Notes under the pieces: model-generated
Seen by the model: only the letters and a program-made list of their open reading frames with translations
Told to the model about the DNA's origin: nothing
The model's database searches: none
Origin: Aplidium turbinatum
Taxonomy: Eukaryota; Chordata; Ascidiacea; Aplousobranchia; Polyclinidae
Assembly: GCA_918807975.1 (NCBI GenBank)
Contig: OU964925.1
Span: 9,152,798 to 9,216,797, forward strand
DNA length: 64,000 nt
Direction: 5' to 3'
Shown here: positions 1 through 10,816 of the stretch, one piece after another
How the letters are laid out: every line of letters begins with the position of its first letter
Numbering within the stretch: position 1 is the first letter of the stretch
Program-made: the position numbers and the translations under genes

Positions 1-383
1 ATTTATCTATCTCTTCTAGATATAGTCATGAGTCCTCCACATATTCTGCAATGTTTCTTCCCAAAAGTTACTTGCAATGGGTTAGTTTACATTTTATCAA
101 TCCTGGACAAGACGTTAAAACCAGACCTACGTAAAATTACCTCTTTGAAATCACAATGTTCTCCCAAAATATAACTACGTTTTTAATTGACATTACAAAC
201 ACGTGTAGCTATTGGGTGCAAGTCCTTTTGTGGACGAAGTCCAAAAGTACTCTAAACTGTAAGCTAACCGCTTCCCACTAGTTCTTTTTGTGTACTGTAG
301 TGCTAGGCTTGTATAACACAACGTGACCACATTCTAATTACCTTTAATTTTTTTTTTTTGCGAATTATTTATTTGATGTTTAG

Positions 384-3300
384 ACCTGCGTAAAGCAGAA
401 CTACTCAGTTGGAGCCTATGATGCTGACCACAAGGACAAACTTTGTGGAATCTTGGTGATATCTCACAACCCACGTGCTATCGCAGTCCACGACTACTCT
501 TCGGCAATAGAAGGGGAAAAGCCTACCAAAGCCTCAGCTGTTTCTCAGATGCTTCGGGTAAGTGAAACATTTAATGCAATATTGCTTAGCAAGCCCAAAT
601 GCTGGATGCCTTCAACAAATACGGTACTACATTCTTAATACATTTTTGACAATAATATTTAAAGTTTTCCTGCAAAGCTGTTTATTTCATCCAACAGCGT
701 TGATAGTGGGTCCAGTCCAGGCCTGTAATTATACATTTTAGCTTGGGGGGGCTCAAAAGCTGTTGCGAAGTAAAAGGCTATGCACATAACATTTGTAGTT
801 GCAATGAGTCTAATTTGCGGTTTTTCGGGCAAAGGCACGGCATATGTTATAAAGTCACAAGGTGCTAGATAGCAGTAATTTTGAATGATTGGGATAATTT
901 CAGCCAAAACATGGGTAATTCCAGCCAAAATGATTGCAGAATAGAATAGATGCAATATTTTTAACACACAACTTTGTTAGGAATGACCCTCGTGACTTTG
1001 TTTGGTACAGGTCTCCACCAAACCAATTTATCCCCTTTGGGGTGTAATATTCGCCAGTAAACGTCAAAAAACACTAACAGCTATCCAATGTTGATGGATT
1101 TGTTTTTAAGAGATATTTATGGACAATATTTCCAAAACCAGCACCTTACTCCATTGTAATTGCTTTTACCTGAGATGCCTTGCCAAAAAAACTCACCCAA
1201 ATTTAAAAATCATTATCGTGCAATCTGTCTGGAATAACCATATAACACCGACACACGCCCCATCGGCCTGACACTACAGAGACAGGCATGGGTGCGCCTC
1301 AACCGTCTCCGTACGGGCGTCGGGCTTTTCCGCTCAACCATGCACCAATGAGGAATCGCTTCTTCCTCCTCCTGTGAATGTGGTGCCGAGGAACAGACCG
1401 CAGACCACATCATCAATGACTGCACCATCTTCAAGCCACCTAACGGAGTGAAAGGTCTGCGCGTCATGGGTGATGAAACTAAAGACTGGCTGCTCTCTAG
1501 CAGCTTTCCAGTGTAGTCCGGGAACATCGTAAATCTGGGGTGGTAAAAGGATAGACCCTCGACCCCAGAAGCTCAGACGACGACGACGACGACGAACCCT
1601 ATAACTATTACCCTACCAGTAGCCTACATCACAACTACAAAATTACAAGCAAGATAATTGTACAAAGTGACATGGGCTATGAGAATCAAAACAAATTAAA
1701 TATAGAAAGTCTTGGGTCTGGGATTACTCATTTGGAAAACCAAATGTAGCTTGCCTGGCAGAGTTTGCATTGATGAAGTCTCTTGATATATCGTTTACAT
1801 TCAAGCTAGAGACTTCTTCTTTGTGTACATGCAACAGCAATAAATTGTACAATCTGTCATGAGACATAGATTTTCTTAAACAAGTTTTTAAACGCTTCAT
1901 TGCTGAAAATGAACGCTCCCGGCAAGCATTAGTTGATGGTGCTAACAGAATCATTTTCACCAGTTTTTTGACTTCCCCAACAGATTTGAATACAATATGT
2001 ATCTCTTACTTTGAGCTTGGGGGGGCAATGCCCCCCAAGCTCCCCCGGCAATTACGGGCCTGGTCCAGTCCAGAGGGTACTCATCTCTTAAAACTTTTGC
2101 TCTATCGGTCTGTACACCTCCTAATTTTTTTCGTAGATTCATGGAACTGCTGACGAGCGAACTTTGCGTTAATACAGGCAAAACTCCTTTTCTCTTAGAC
2201 TACTTGAGATCGTTCTGATATTTTCTCTTTTTTTTCGATCTCAAGCACAATTGAATTTTCTCACGAGCTGTCTAATTTTTTCATATCTGCAATGATAAGC
2301 TATGTTATGCATTGTTTTATTGTGTTGGGTAAAAATAAAAACAAAAGTTTAATTGATTACACTTTCTAATTTACTTTAGTGTAGAAGATGTTTGTAATGC
2401 GTTTGATCTTTCAGTATCTAGACAAAGTTGCTGAAGGTTTGCTGGACCACGTTGGCACATCTGACTATCTAATGGTCGAAATGGCAGCCGTGGATAATGG
2501 CTATCTCAACATGGGACTCATGTCTTTTTTGTTAAAAAAGTAAGTGTCAACATGAAACTAAGATGAATGCTTATTGTGGTTTGAGCGACAGCTTGGTGTG
2601 TTGTTAAGACCAGCTTGGAGCAGGAAAGTGTTGGTGTGTTCTCAACAGCGCGAATGAATTCGAGCATGGTAGGCTACAGTGTTGAACGTTCTTACAAAAG
2701 TTTCTAGCTAGCCTACTTCAATAGTGGAAACTTGAAGGGTAACTTTTTAGTGATCGTGCAAGCTACGCAGGTGGCCACGCAGACTTAGCCATTCCATTGA
2801 TTAAATCTAAAAAATGTTGTCTTAGAGTTGTAGGGAGTTCAGAGGGTTGCATACCTGTATACCTTGTATATTGTACAGGGTCATCAATATTTAGCGTTAC
2901 AATCTATTTCATCCATCGAGGTTCTGGCTAAAGAGTCGAGAGTGTCGTATGGGACCATGTCAACTTTACTCCGAAAGGACCTGAAGATGTCTCCATTCAA
3001 GCATGTCAAGAAACAACAACTTTCTGCTCAAGTTGTTGATAAACAACTCCAAAGATCCCAGATTCGTCTTTCCTGCATTCAGGATGGCATGCTACCAAAT
3101 CTCGTTTTCAGTGATGAGAAGAAATTTGATGTTGAACATCACTTTAACACCCAAAACGATCGGGTTTGGTCGAGGGATGGGATGAAGCATCTCGAGTGGT
3201 AACAAGGAAACAATGTGCCACCTCAGTGATGGTCTGGGCAGCCGTGACAGAGTCCGGTAAAAGACCCCTCTTTTTCGTTGACCAGGGGTGAAATTGAACC

Positions 3301-4217
3301 AGCAAAACTATCGAGATGACATCCTCGTTAGCGCATTGTTGCGCTGGGCCCACAAGCACTTCAAAAAACGTCCCTGGTCTTTTCAGCAGGACTCTACACC
3401 ATCACATGGGGCTAAAAATACTCAGGAGTGGCTTTCCGAGAATGTCCCGCACTTCATTCTCAAAGAGGAATGGCCCCCATCTTCTCCCGATCTGAATCCC
3501 CTTGATTTTGGGATCTGGTCATACCTTGAGAGCAAGGTCTCGGCCACTCACCATCAAAGTTTGGAAGCTCTGAAGGTGAAACTGCAGAAGGAGTGGGCCA
3601 AAGTCCCTTAGAAAGTAATTCGTGACACATGCAAGGCTTTTCCTAAACGTCTTCAACTAGTTATTGACGCAGATGGAGGACATATTGAATAATATTTTGT
3701 GTATTAATTCTCTATTGCTTTTTCCACAATAATACATTTGCCAAAATTCTAAATTTTTTTTCATTTCATAAATATAACCAATTTGAGTTGTAACGATAAA
3801 TACTGATGACCCTGTATATCTAAAAAAACAGATTTTGACCTTTTTTTTCACAAAACCGATTCTGATTGCGGGCCTTCCTCATTTTCGAATTTATTTTTAC
3901 AGTTCTAATTTTGACCATGTGTTAAAAGATGAAAATTATTTGTTCATGTAGCTACCAGCCTATCTCACTTTTGACATCGTCATCTTTTCAGAGTTGGATC
4001 AATCGCAAAAGACAACAATATTCGGTATATCACAAGTTTATCTTCCTCGCATTATGCGCAACATAAGAATGTTAAGCTTGGATCCAAGATACTAAATGAA
4101 GTCAAATTCAAAGATTATGTAGACAAAGTTACTGGAGAAATGCTTTTCCTAAACCCTCCACCGCCACACACTACATGCCAACTGATGTGTAACGATTTGG
4201 CCCCTTCTCAACCATAG
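384..4217 (+). CDS. GNAT-family N-acetyltransferase-like gene, 3' part (copy A)
   Basis: Three exons are visible: 384-557 (phase 0 to 0), 2415-2539 (0 to 2) and 3992-4217 (ending in TAG). Each is bounded by AG and GT, and they splice in frame to about 174 codons. The first exon encodes NYSVGAYDADHKDKLCG, the second ends GYLNMGLMS, and the last carries KFKDYVDKVTGE followed by PPPPHTTCQLM. This order (strand before motif A, motif A, K-x-x-DY, then P-P-H-T) is that of invertebrate arylalkylamine/dopamine N-acetyltransferase-like GNAT proteins, which move acetyl from acetyl-CoA to an amine in the cytosol. The first exon, with the start codon, must lie left of the window; I do not see it in 1-383. 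The acetyl-CoA loop normally (R/Q)-x-x-G-x-(G/A) reads LNMGLM here, so catalysis is uncertain. Introns hold a hAT with a LINE (intron 558-2414) and a mariner-type element (intron 2540-3991). The paralog at 16946-19573 supports the exon borders. Confidence 0.88.
718..2062 (-). mobile_element. hAT DNA transposon remnant in GNAT intron
   Basis: The ends are near-inverted (CAGGCCTGTAATT at the left; reverse complement CAGGCCCGTAATT at the right). They are flanked by a perfect 8-bp duplication GTCCAGTC at 710-717 and 2063-2070, the hAT signature. On the minus strand 1724-1960 encodes a hAT C-terminal dimerisation region (PSTNACRERSFSAMKRLKT, then LLLHVHKEE), as in the 52-kDa-repressor/ZMYM-like group. 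Most of the transposase is missing. A LINE 3' piece is inserted at 1247-1594. Confidence 0.9.
1247..1594 (+). mobile_element. 5'-truncated LINE (Jockey/CR1-like), 3' end
   Basis: The plus strand encodes the C-terminal tail of a non-LTR reverse transcriptase, including RPIGLTLQRQAWV, SSCECGAEEQTADHIINDC and FKPPNGV. It ends in a (GAC)n tail. An approximately 11-bp target duplication (AACCATATAAC at 1236-1246, AACCCTATAAC at 1595-1605) marks a real insertion of a short 3' fragment into the hAT. The same family recurs at about 59750-60640 and 61147-61940. Confidence 0.85.
2876..3814 (+). mobile_element. mariner-type (DD37D, maT-like) transposon, decayed
   Basis: Inverted ends of about 20 bp (CAGGGTCATCAATATTTA and its mirror with one mismatch) are flanked by TA at 2874-2875 and 3815-3816. 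Plus-strand translation gives a transposase with first catalytic Asp in VFSDEKKFD, second in FQQDSTPSH and third in SPDLNPLD; the last two are 37 residues apart, which is the DD37D (maT) spacing. The N-terminal helix-turn-helix is mostly absent, and the frame shifts near 3180-3290, first within the RDGM/DEASR stretch and again at GVKLNQ. At 939 bp it is shorter than the roughly 1.3 kb usual for the family. It lies inside an intron of the GNAT gene, same strand. Confidence 0.9.
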
Positions 4218-5213
4218 ACGTTTAAAATACGTACGATATTTGGAATTACTACTCATCGTAAATAATTCACCCTTCATCGATCTGAACAGGCTATTTCTGT
4301 ACGTTTTATCTTAGTAAAGACAGAGTCATCGTCAGTTATTCAATTAGACAAACCTATAGTTTTTATATCTAAATCAGAGCTGTTCATCCGTTTTGCTATC
4401 GTAGAACCCCTGATTTACTTTCGCGTTTGTCACGGAACTCCTACTAACAAAATTTAGATTAAAACAACAACGTTCTTGTTGATAGCGTAACAATGAACTA
4501 GTGACGCAATAACCATCAACGATTCTTTTTCGGTTTTGACTGCACTCAACCTTTTGCTTAAATAATTGGCCTAGTAAGAGTGTGAATACGCGCAGTGATA
4601 CAAAAATTTAGAATCACACAGCAATATACTGACACAAGAAATCAATTTCTTTATAAAACGAGGAATCCTCGTGAACCCTCACTGAACCCTTTAAGTTCAC
4701 GAGACCCCACTACAAGTGACTACATGAACCCCTGTTGAAGAGCACTGATCAAAATGCATCTCTTTACAGTCCTTCATAGGTTAAACAAGCTGTTTGTTTT
4801 GATTAGAAACATTGTGATATAGTTCTTTGACGCTATTTGTATTATAGCCACTCATGCTGCATTGATATTGTAAATAGACTGGTATGAATGTAAAAATCTA
4901 TTGCAAGTAGCCTATAGCTAAAGTAATAACTTCTTCTCTTTTATAATCTATGCTACCTCTCGAACTGAGGAGGGCGTAATCTTGATCTTGAGGGTCACAA
5001 TGTGCATTTGTAAATCAAGATCGTGATTTGATCTTGAAGACCACTTTTATTTTGGTAATCTCAGATAGCTTTTTTTTATGATCTTGATCTTAAAAATCAG
5101 TAAGATCAAGATTACATTAGAATTTAAGTTTACCTATTAAATGGAAGCATTTTTTTAGAACTCGTTCTATACAAAGTAATTAGTGGCAACTTGCCTTAAG
5201 CTATATTGTCAGT
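4218..5213. other. AT-rich spacer after GNAT copy A
   Basis: No coding potential is recognised. It contains the 3' flank of the GNAT gene and one short foldback sequence (4976-5115). Confidence 0.5.
4976..5115. repeat. Short foldback element (14-bp perfect inverted ends)
   Basis: GTAATCTTGATCTT at 4976-4989 is perfectly inverted at 5102-5115. The interior repeats GATCTTGA and TCAAGATC words. It looks like a tiny MITE or foldback sequence; no clear target duplication is seen. Confidence 0.55.
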
Positions 5214-5303
5214 ATGATATGCAGGGCCCGATTAACCATGAGGCACACGAGGCACAGGCCTCAGGCCCCCTGGTTTTGGGGCCCCCATTTTTTTACATTA
5301 GTA

Positions 5304-7091
5304 GGGAAAGTACTATAATTTGGACCACCTAATGAAAAATCTTAATATTTTTAAAAAGATCCACAACATTGGGGTGCAACTAACTTTATTTAATTAGTTA
5401 CAGGCTAGGTGGTTTGCAAAAACAATTTCAATCAAAAAAACATAACACAAACAAAGAAAACTACATTATTATTTTTTTTATATAGTAGTCCATATTATCA
5501 ACCCAGTTTCTAAAATGAACCACCCTGTTTCATAATATGGACCACCAACCACCATACTGTAATATGGACCGTTGCCATATGAAAGTAAATATATCAAGGA
5601 AGTCAAACTTCAAAGGCATGAAATAGAACACAAACACTCAATAAATAAAAATAATCTGAAACGTTCATGATAGTCATCTCGAACAAGTTTCAAATCATTG
5701 ATCGTTGGCACAGTTGTCACAATAGTAAAAATGAGCATTTGATATATCAGCACAACTTTCATGGGCCAATTTCTTGCACTGACAACACTAAATCCAATCC
5801 TCATCAGTGGACTCGTCACACACAAGACAAGTGCATGCAGAAGCAGCATTGCTTGGAATAACTCTCTTTTTTGAAAACTTAAAGGTTAAGACTTTTCTCA
5901 CTTGTTTTGCTGGTTTAGCTTTTTCTGTGAACTTGATTTTATGTTTGTGTGGCGTACCTGTCAGCACAGTAGCCTTTGTAGTTTTTCTACGTTTTGTTCC
6001 CTTCGTAACTTGCTTTGGAAGTGGGCTTATGTCCTCGACAGATACCCTGCATGAAATGCTAACTGAACAAGGTTGTAAGTTCTTAACACTCAATGACGAT
6101 GGTCCTGGTGCTTACTTGTGAGATTGCTTCATACGGTCATCAGCTAAAATTCCAGCATTTAATTCTGTTGACATGATAGAATTTTTTGCCACTTTCTCAA
6201 TGTTTACCACATCTTGTGACAAAGGTGAAATGTTTCGAGAAATTGCATCTTAGTAGACATATCTTGATCATCAATTATCAGCGGTGATACATTGTTTGGA
6301 GATGTGTCTACTTCATGAGGTTTGTCAGTAACTTCAGCTGAGTGAAAATCACTTTCATCAAATACAAGAGGAATAAATTCAGTAAATTCCTGCTTTTTTA
6401 AATCCATTTACTGAATTTAAATCCATTTTAAATCCAATTTTCATGCTTTGACATGTCGTCAGAATTTAATCAAATTGTTTATAATATCATGAAGTGATTA
6501 TGCAAATTACTGGTTGCAGCTTTTATCACTATAAGAAAGCAAGTTACAAGTATATTTTATGATGCACTCTAAAAAGTTTGAAAAAAATGCATAAATCTCA
6601 TGGAACTTCATTTCTATGCCTGCCTTCATTACTGAGAAACAAATTTCTACCAATTGACCATAACCTGGGCCACTGGTCCATATTACCAAACAGTTAGGTG
6701 GCTGGTGGTCCATATTACAGTTAGCATAATCTTATGCTGCTTGGTGTCATTTAGAATTAAACACTGGACATTTCTTCAAGATTTTGGCAGATAGTCATTA
6801 GTAATGCCTCTCCTGCAGATTATTTTTGTATAATCTTTTGTAACTGCAGAAATATTTGAAAAATTCTCAATAGTTTGGACCAGCAAAATAACATTGCAGA
6901 CCCCCAAAACACAAAACCTCTATTAACAACAAAGAACCAGCTCAATCCTTTGAATCTAAAACAGTAAAAACTAGGTCAGTAAGAAAGGTTAATTCAAGCT
7001 GTTCACAAACCATGAAATTATTTACTTCAGTCATTGAAAAAACAGCAGTGGTCCGAATTATCAGCCGGTCCACTTTATAGCACTTTCCCCC
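5304..7091 (-). mobile_element. pogo/Tigger-like DNA transposon, deletion derivative
   Basis: Inverted ends (GGGAAAGTACTATAATTTGG left; GGGGGAAAGTGCTATAAAGT right, reverse complement) are flanked by TA at 5302-5303 and 7092-7093. Near both ends the motif TTTGGACC/TATGGACCAC (reverse complement GGTCCATATTA) recurs: about 5319, 5491, 5540, 5563, 6681, 6705, 6873 and 7050. These look like reiterated transposase-binding sites. Only the C-terminal part of a pogo-type transposase remains, on the minus strand. Confidence 0.82.
5738..6407 (-). pseudogene. pogo/jerky-like transposase C-terminal remnant with zinc-binding tail
   Basis: Minus-strand frames give SVEDISPLPK, a basic linker with the KRRKTTKATVLTGTPHK type motif, then CTCLVCDES and, in the next frame, QCKKLAHESC and YYCDNC. 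This basic linker followed by a PHD-like Cys/His cluster is the usual C-terminus of pogo/Tigger-type DDE transposases in invertebrates. The DDE core is absent. The reading frame is broken at DWI before QC. It is a fossil of the element at 5304-7091. Confidence 0.7.
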
Positions 7092-7203
7092 TATCGTAGG
7101 CGTAGGTAGTGAAAGTTGTTGTGCTAGTGTGTGCACACTTGTTATTTTTGAATAACAATTTCAAATTGTGTAACGATTTTGCAGTAATAGTTGAGCACTC
7201 CTG

Positions 7204-8651
7204 CAGGCTTGCCAGATTTTTTTTACAAAAAGTAGCAAAAAAGTAGCAAAATGGATTTGAAAGTAGCCCAATTTCTGCGCGATGTTTTTCTTTCAAGGAA
7301 AACTGTATTTTGTATGTTGCATAATTTTCTAACATGTCCCAATTGTAAGATATTGCATTGTATATCAGTTCCTACTGTACAATTAAACTTTACAACCTTA
7401 AATTACCTAAACAGAAAAAAGATTATAGGCTACAGTATTGACAGTCAGTAATCGGAAAGATCACAAGAACTATTATTATAATACAAGAGCAGAAATATAT
7501 GCAAAATAATGCTTACACCAACAGACCAAGAAATGAACACCAATACCGTTAATTGTTTTAATGAAACCTATACGAGTACTAAAAAAAAAAGTCTATTGAT
7601 TGTTTTACAATACCACTAAGTGATGTATACAACACAAAAATGTCAGCATAAATCTTACAATACCCACATGGCAATGACAAACCTCACGGAGTTAAGAGTT
7701 ATTTATGCATTCATATCTAGGTAGTACTGCATAATTGTGCTCATTGAAATATTCATTACTATCAAATATCTCTATGAATACCAGTATATGTGACCTAGAC
7801 AGTTTTGTTCATGGCAAGTTGAAAATGGATATATATTGTAAGGTTTAAAACACAGAAGAAAGTGAGCAATGATGGACGGTAGCACAACAAAGATTAACGA
7901 GAAGAGTTTAGTTGGTAGTGCTAACCAGAGGAAAACTGGTCACAAAATTGGTTTTAACGTCACTCAATTAGCTTTATTGTGCTACCATTGTTGCTGACTT
8001 AAAATATTAAAAGACTGTCACAGCTAGCCTCCATTGGGCTAATAAGATTTGCTACATTACTAGTTACTACCCACTACACCTCTAGTCTTTGTCTAATTAA
8101 ACAATACCGTACATATCTTGTTTAAAGTTTACTAATTCAAACTTAAACCCAAATCTTAACCACAAAAAATAAGTCTATCACAAAATTCACACTCTAAGTC
8201 TAATCTATCAATAGCAACTACTTACAAAACCCCCTGGGAAACTTCTGCTTTATAACAACAAACGCATAGATCTAGATGCTGATAGTGAGGCGACAATAGC
8301 CAATAGGCTACTCGAATTCGACTCGGCCAAGGCCAACTGGGTAAAACTCAGCAAGACGCTACTCGCTCATTGGCTAGGAAAAGTACACGTGGTCACGTGG
8401 AAGGGGTCATCACGCCATTTTTACCAAAATAAGAGAGAAGAGAAAAAACGTAAAAACGCTCCAAAGTGAGAGATGTGATGCAAGTCGATTATTCTGTGAT
8501 TCTTTCCACTTTCATCTTTGTTAGGCATTGGGAAGTAAAAAGTAGCCCAAAAAGTCGCAAATTTCAAAAAATCGCAAACCTTCAAATTCAAGTCGCGAAG
8601 CGAATTAAAAGTAGCCCAATTCGCGATAAGTAGCCCAATCTGGCAACTCTG
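7204..8651. mobile_element. hAT element, non-autonomous
   Basis: The termini CAGGCTTGCCAGATT and reverse complement CAGAGTTGCCAGATT are flanked by a perfect 8-bp duplication CACTCCTG at 7196-7203 and 8652-8659. The subterminal zones are rich in AAAGTAGCCCAA words on both sides. No transposase was recognised. It is nested in the hAT of 5222-8740. Confidence 0.9.
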
Positions 8652-8748
8652 CACTCCTGCTCTGCATCGAAAGCAATTGCCAATAGGGGCCCCTAAACTT
8701 AGCTGTGCCTCGGGCCCCCATGAGCCTTAATCAGGCCCTGATGATATG

Positions 8749-10073
8749 TGTCTGACAAAAGTTTCAATCTAGTTTGGTCAATGTTGCCATTTTAAAATTG
8801 AAAAAGCTTTCTTTTTCCACATAAAGAAAACTTACGTATACCTACTTTATATTGACGTATAATAAAAACTAACCCAACTTAGGCTATTTGTCTACATATC
8901 CGTTTTGTAACTTCTAAAAAAATGTTTGCTTTCATTTACCCAATCTTAAATGTTCCAAACGTTTACAGTGGCGGTGCTGAGAAAACGACTCTATAGTCGA
9001 CTGAGGTCAGGGCTATGTACAGAGGATAATTTGGGTCCGGTGCCAATGCGATCCTTATGCCCCAAATCAAGGCACGTCTGAGAAAAACGGGCCACTTGTA
9101 ATGTTTAGAACGCCTAAAAGCATCCTGCCCCACGGTCCAAAAAGTACCCCTTTTTCTCAACGCTACAAATTGTAGTCATGTAAAGTTATTTATTGCCATA
9201 ATAAATCAACCAGATCAACAATTGTTTATAGTTTGAGTATAAACAAATATATTGAACATAAAAACAGATATGCCGTGTCTTTATTTTTTAGTAAGTTATA
9301 GCTTTTGTTTGGAGCACAAATCTGACAGTAGGCTTTTCCCTGTGCTTTTTTTTACGAATACAGCACTGTACATAGGACCTACCCAGCAGGCTTATGGTTG
9401 GTTTTTGAATCTTTATCTTCGGACTGACAAAGCCTTGATAGGTTATTCCTGATAGTTTCGTATACTTGTAGAGGCTCTTGACGCAGGGCCGGTTACCGAG
9501 ATTGACAGTGAAGTTTTCCACTTGTTGCCAGGGAATTATTCCATTCACTAGGTGCCGCTGAATGGAGAGCAGTCCTGAAATGCGTTGCTCAGGTGCACAC
9601 CTCCAGAGTCGAGCCAGCGCCGCGTGATCTTGAGCCGGACGCGTAGCCTAACCACTGAGCTAACGGGGTGGACTTTTAAATCTTACCCGTGAAGAAATGC
9701 AGCCTAGGCTACATGTTAGTGAATATCTGTAGCCTAATAAGCTAAGTTAATTCGTTCGCCAACTGTGCTCTTTTTGCAGTTGTGAAATCGAAACTTATCA
9801 TTCTGCCAGCAGTTAGCGCACCCAGAAAAAAAATTAGGGGGGGTTAATTCAGAAATGTCGGCCGAGTGCTTTGCGACAATACTGACAGTGACAATAGGCC
9901 CATGCCCATTCCTTTGATTAATATTTAAAGGCACTCACGGCCCTTAACCCACCGGTTGCCGATACCTGTGCCAGGGTTCCAGCGGAGCGTTCAAGCTCCT
10001 TTTGAAAAATATTTGATTTTAATAATGAAAATACACCCTTTTTAAAGGCTCCTAATAAGGGCCAATATAGGCT
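8749..10073. other. Spacer with repeat fragments
   Basis: No gene is seen. About 9260-9370 matches the right half of the MITE at 53174-53433 (ending ACGAATACAGCACTG), and a SINE lies at 9396-9670. The remainder is AT-rich unique-looking sequence. Confidence 0.5.
9396..9670 (-). mobile_element. tRNA-derived SINE with (AACC)n tail
   Basis: Read on the minus strand it begins CCCCGTTAGCTCAGTGGTTA (a pol III A box), then has GGCTCGACTC (a degraded B box). A body follows containing CACCTAGTGAATGGAATAAT and GAGCCTCTACAAGTATACG, and it ends GATAAAGATTC plus AACC repeats. Copies lie at 11318-11490 and 39346-39640, showing a family. Confidence 0.8.
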
Positions 10074-10816
10074 CAGTGCCGGTCTTTGGGGTGTGCAAAC
10101 CGTGCGATCGCACAGGGCCCGCAAATTAAGGGGCCCGCAATTTACTTAGAAAATACAGTAATTTTGTTATTTCCAATGGAAAAATTCAACAAGTGAATTT
10201 AACAAAGGAATTAGCAACAAGAAAACATAGCAGCTCAACGAGTGCAACCTATTTTGTCTCCTGAACGATTCGTACCCTAAAAAGATCGAGAAAAAAAACA
10301 ACAGAGCCGAAGTCGCTGATCGGAGTTGCCGCAAACATATCAAAATTTCTCTCGATCTTTTCAGGGGACGAATAGGTCGAAATTTGATTTGTTACTCCGA
10401 TTTCAGGGTACGAAATCGGGGTACGAATTTTTCAGGGGAAGAAATAGGTTGCATCCAGACTCAACATAGAGACATAGCTTTATTTTCGAAAAATGCCAAA
10501 GAAAGCACTATCTTATCCTTTTGCTATGCCACCGGACAGCACCACTTTACAGTAATATTCATACCCAAATTTTTGTTGAACATGCTCTCAGAATGCACCA
10601 AATTCAAAGTAATATTTCAAAATTTTCTGGGGGTGCCCAGAACCACGCTGCTGGGTGTCGCCTGTGGCGATCACGCCGTGAGGCTTCGCCCACCGACCGT
10701 CAAACCACCCCCTCCCCTTTCAAAATGCATAGCTACGCTACTGAATTGGATCATTGTCATTGGGGCCCGCAAAGCATTTTCAGCACAGGGCCCGAAATAC
10801 CCTAAGACCGGCACTG
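10074..10816. mobile_element. hAT MITE with nested foldback
   Basis: Inverted ends CAGTGCCGGTCTT and (reverse complement) CAGTGCCGGTCTTAGGG are flanked directly by ATAGGCT at 10067-10073 and 10817-10823. The region about 10560-10700 is also found in inverted orientation at 31930-32160. A smaller inverted-repeat element is nested at 10242-10455. No transposase was recognised. Confidence 0.85.
10242..10455. mobile_element. Small inverted-repeat element nested in hAT MITE
   Basis: The ends TGCAACCTATTTT and TGCAACCTATTTC (inverted) continue as imperfect inverted repeats through CCTGAA and ATTCGTACCC, about 38 bp per arm. TGCA may be the target duplication. It has no coding capacity. Confidence 0.6.

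Larger units (their letters stand above)
5222..8740. mobile_element. hAT MITE expanded by two later insertions
   Basis: The termini CAGGGCCCGATTAACC and (reverse complement) CAGGGCCTGATTAAGG are flanked by a perfect 8-bp duplication ATGATATG at 5214-5221 and 8741-8748. Once the pogo-like element (5304-7091) and the second hAT (7204-8651) are subtracted, only about 280 bp remain. The original insertion was therefore a small non-autonomous hAT. Confidence 0.93.

Noticed and set aside
8965-9172. Possible short TIR element (CAGTGGCGGTGCTGAGAAAA and a mirrored GTAGCGTTGAGAAAA)
   Set aside because: Arms match poorly and no target duplication is visible.
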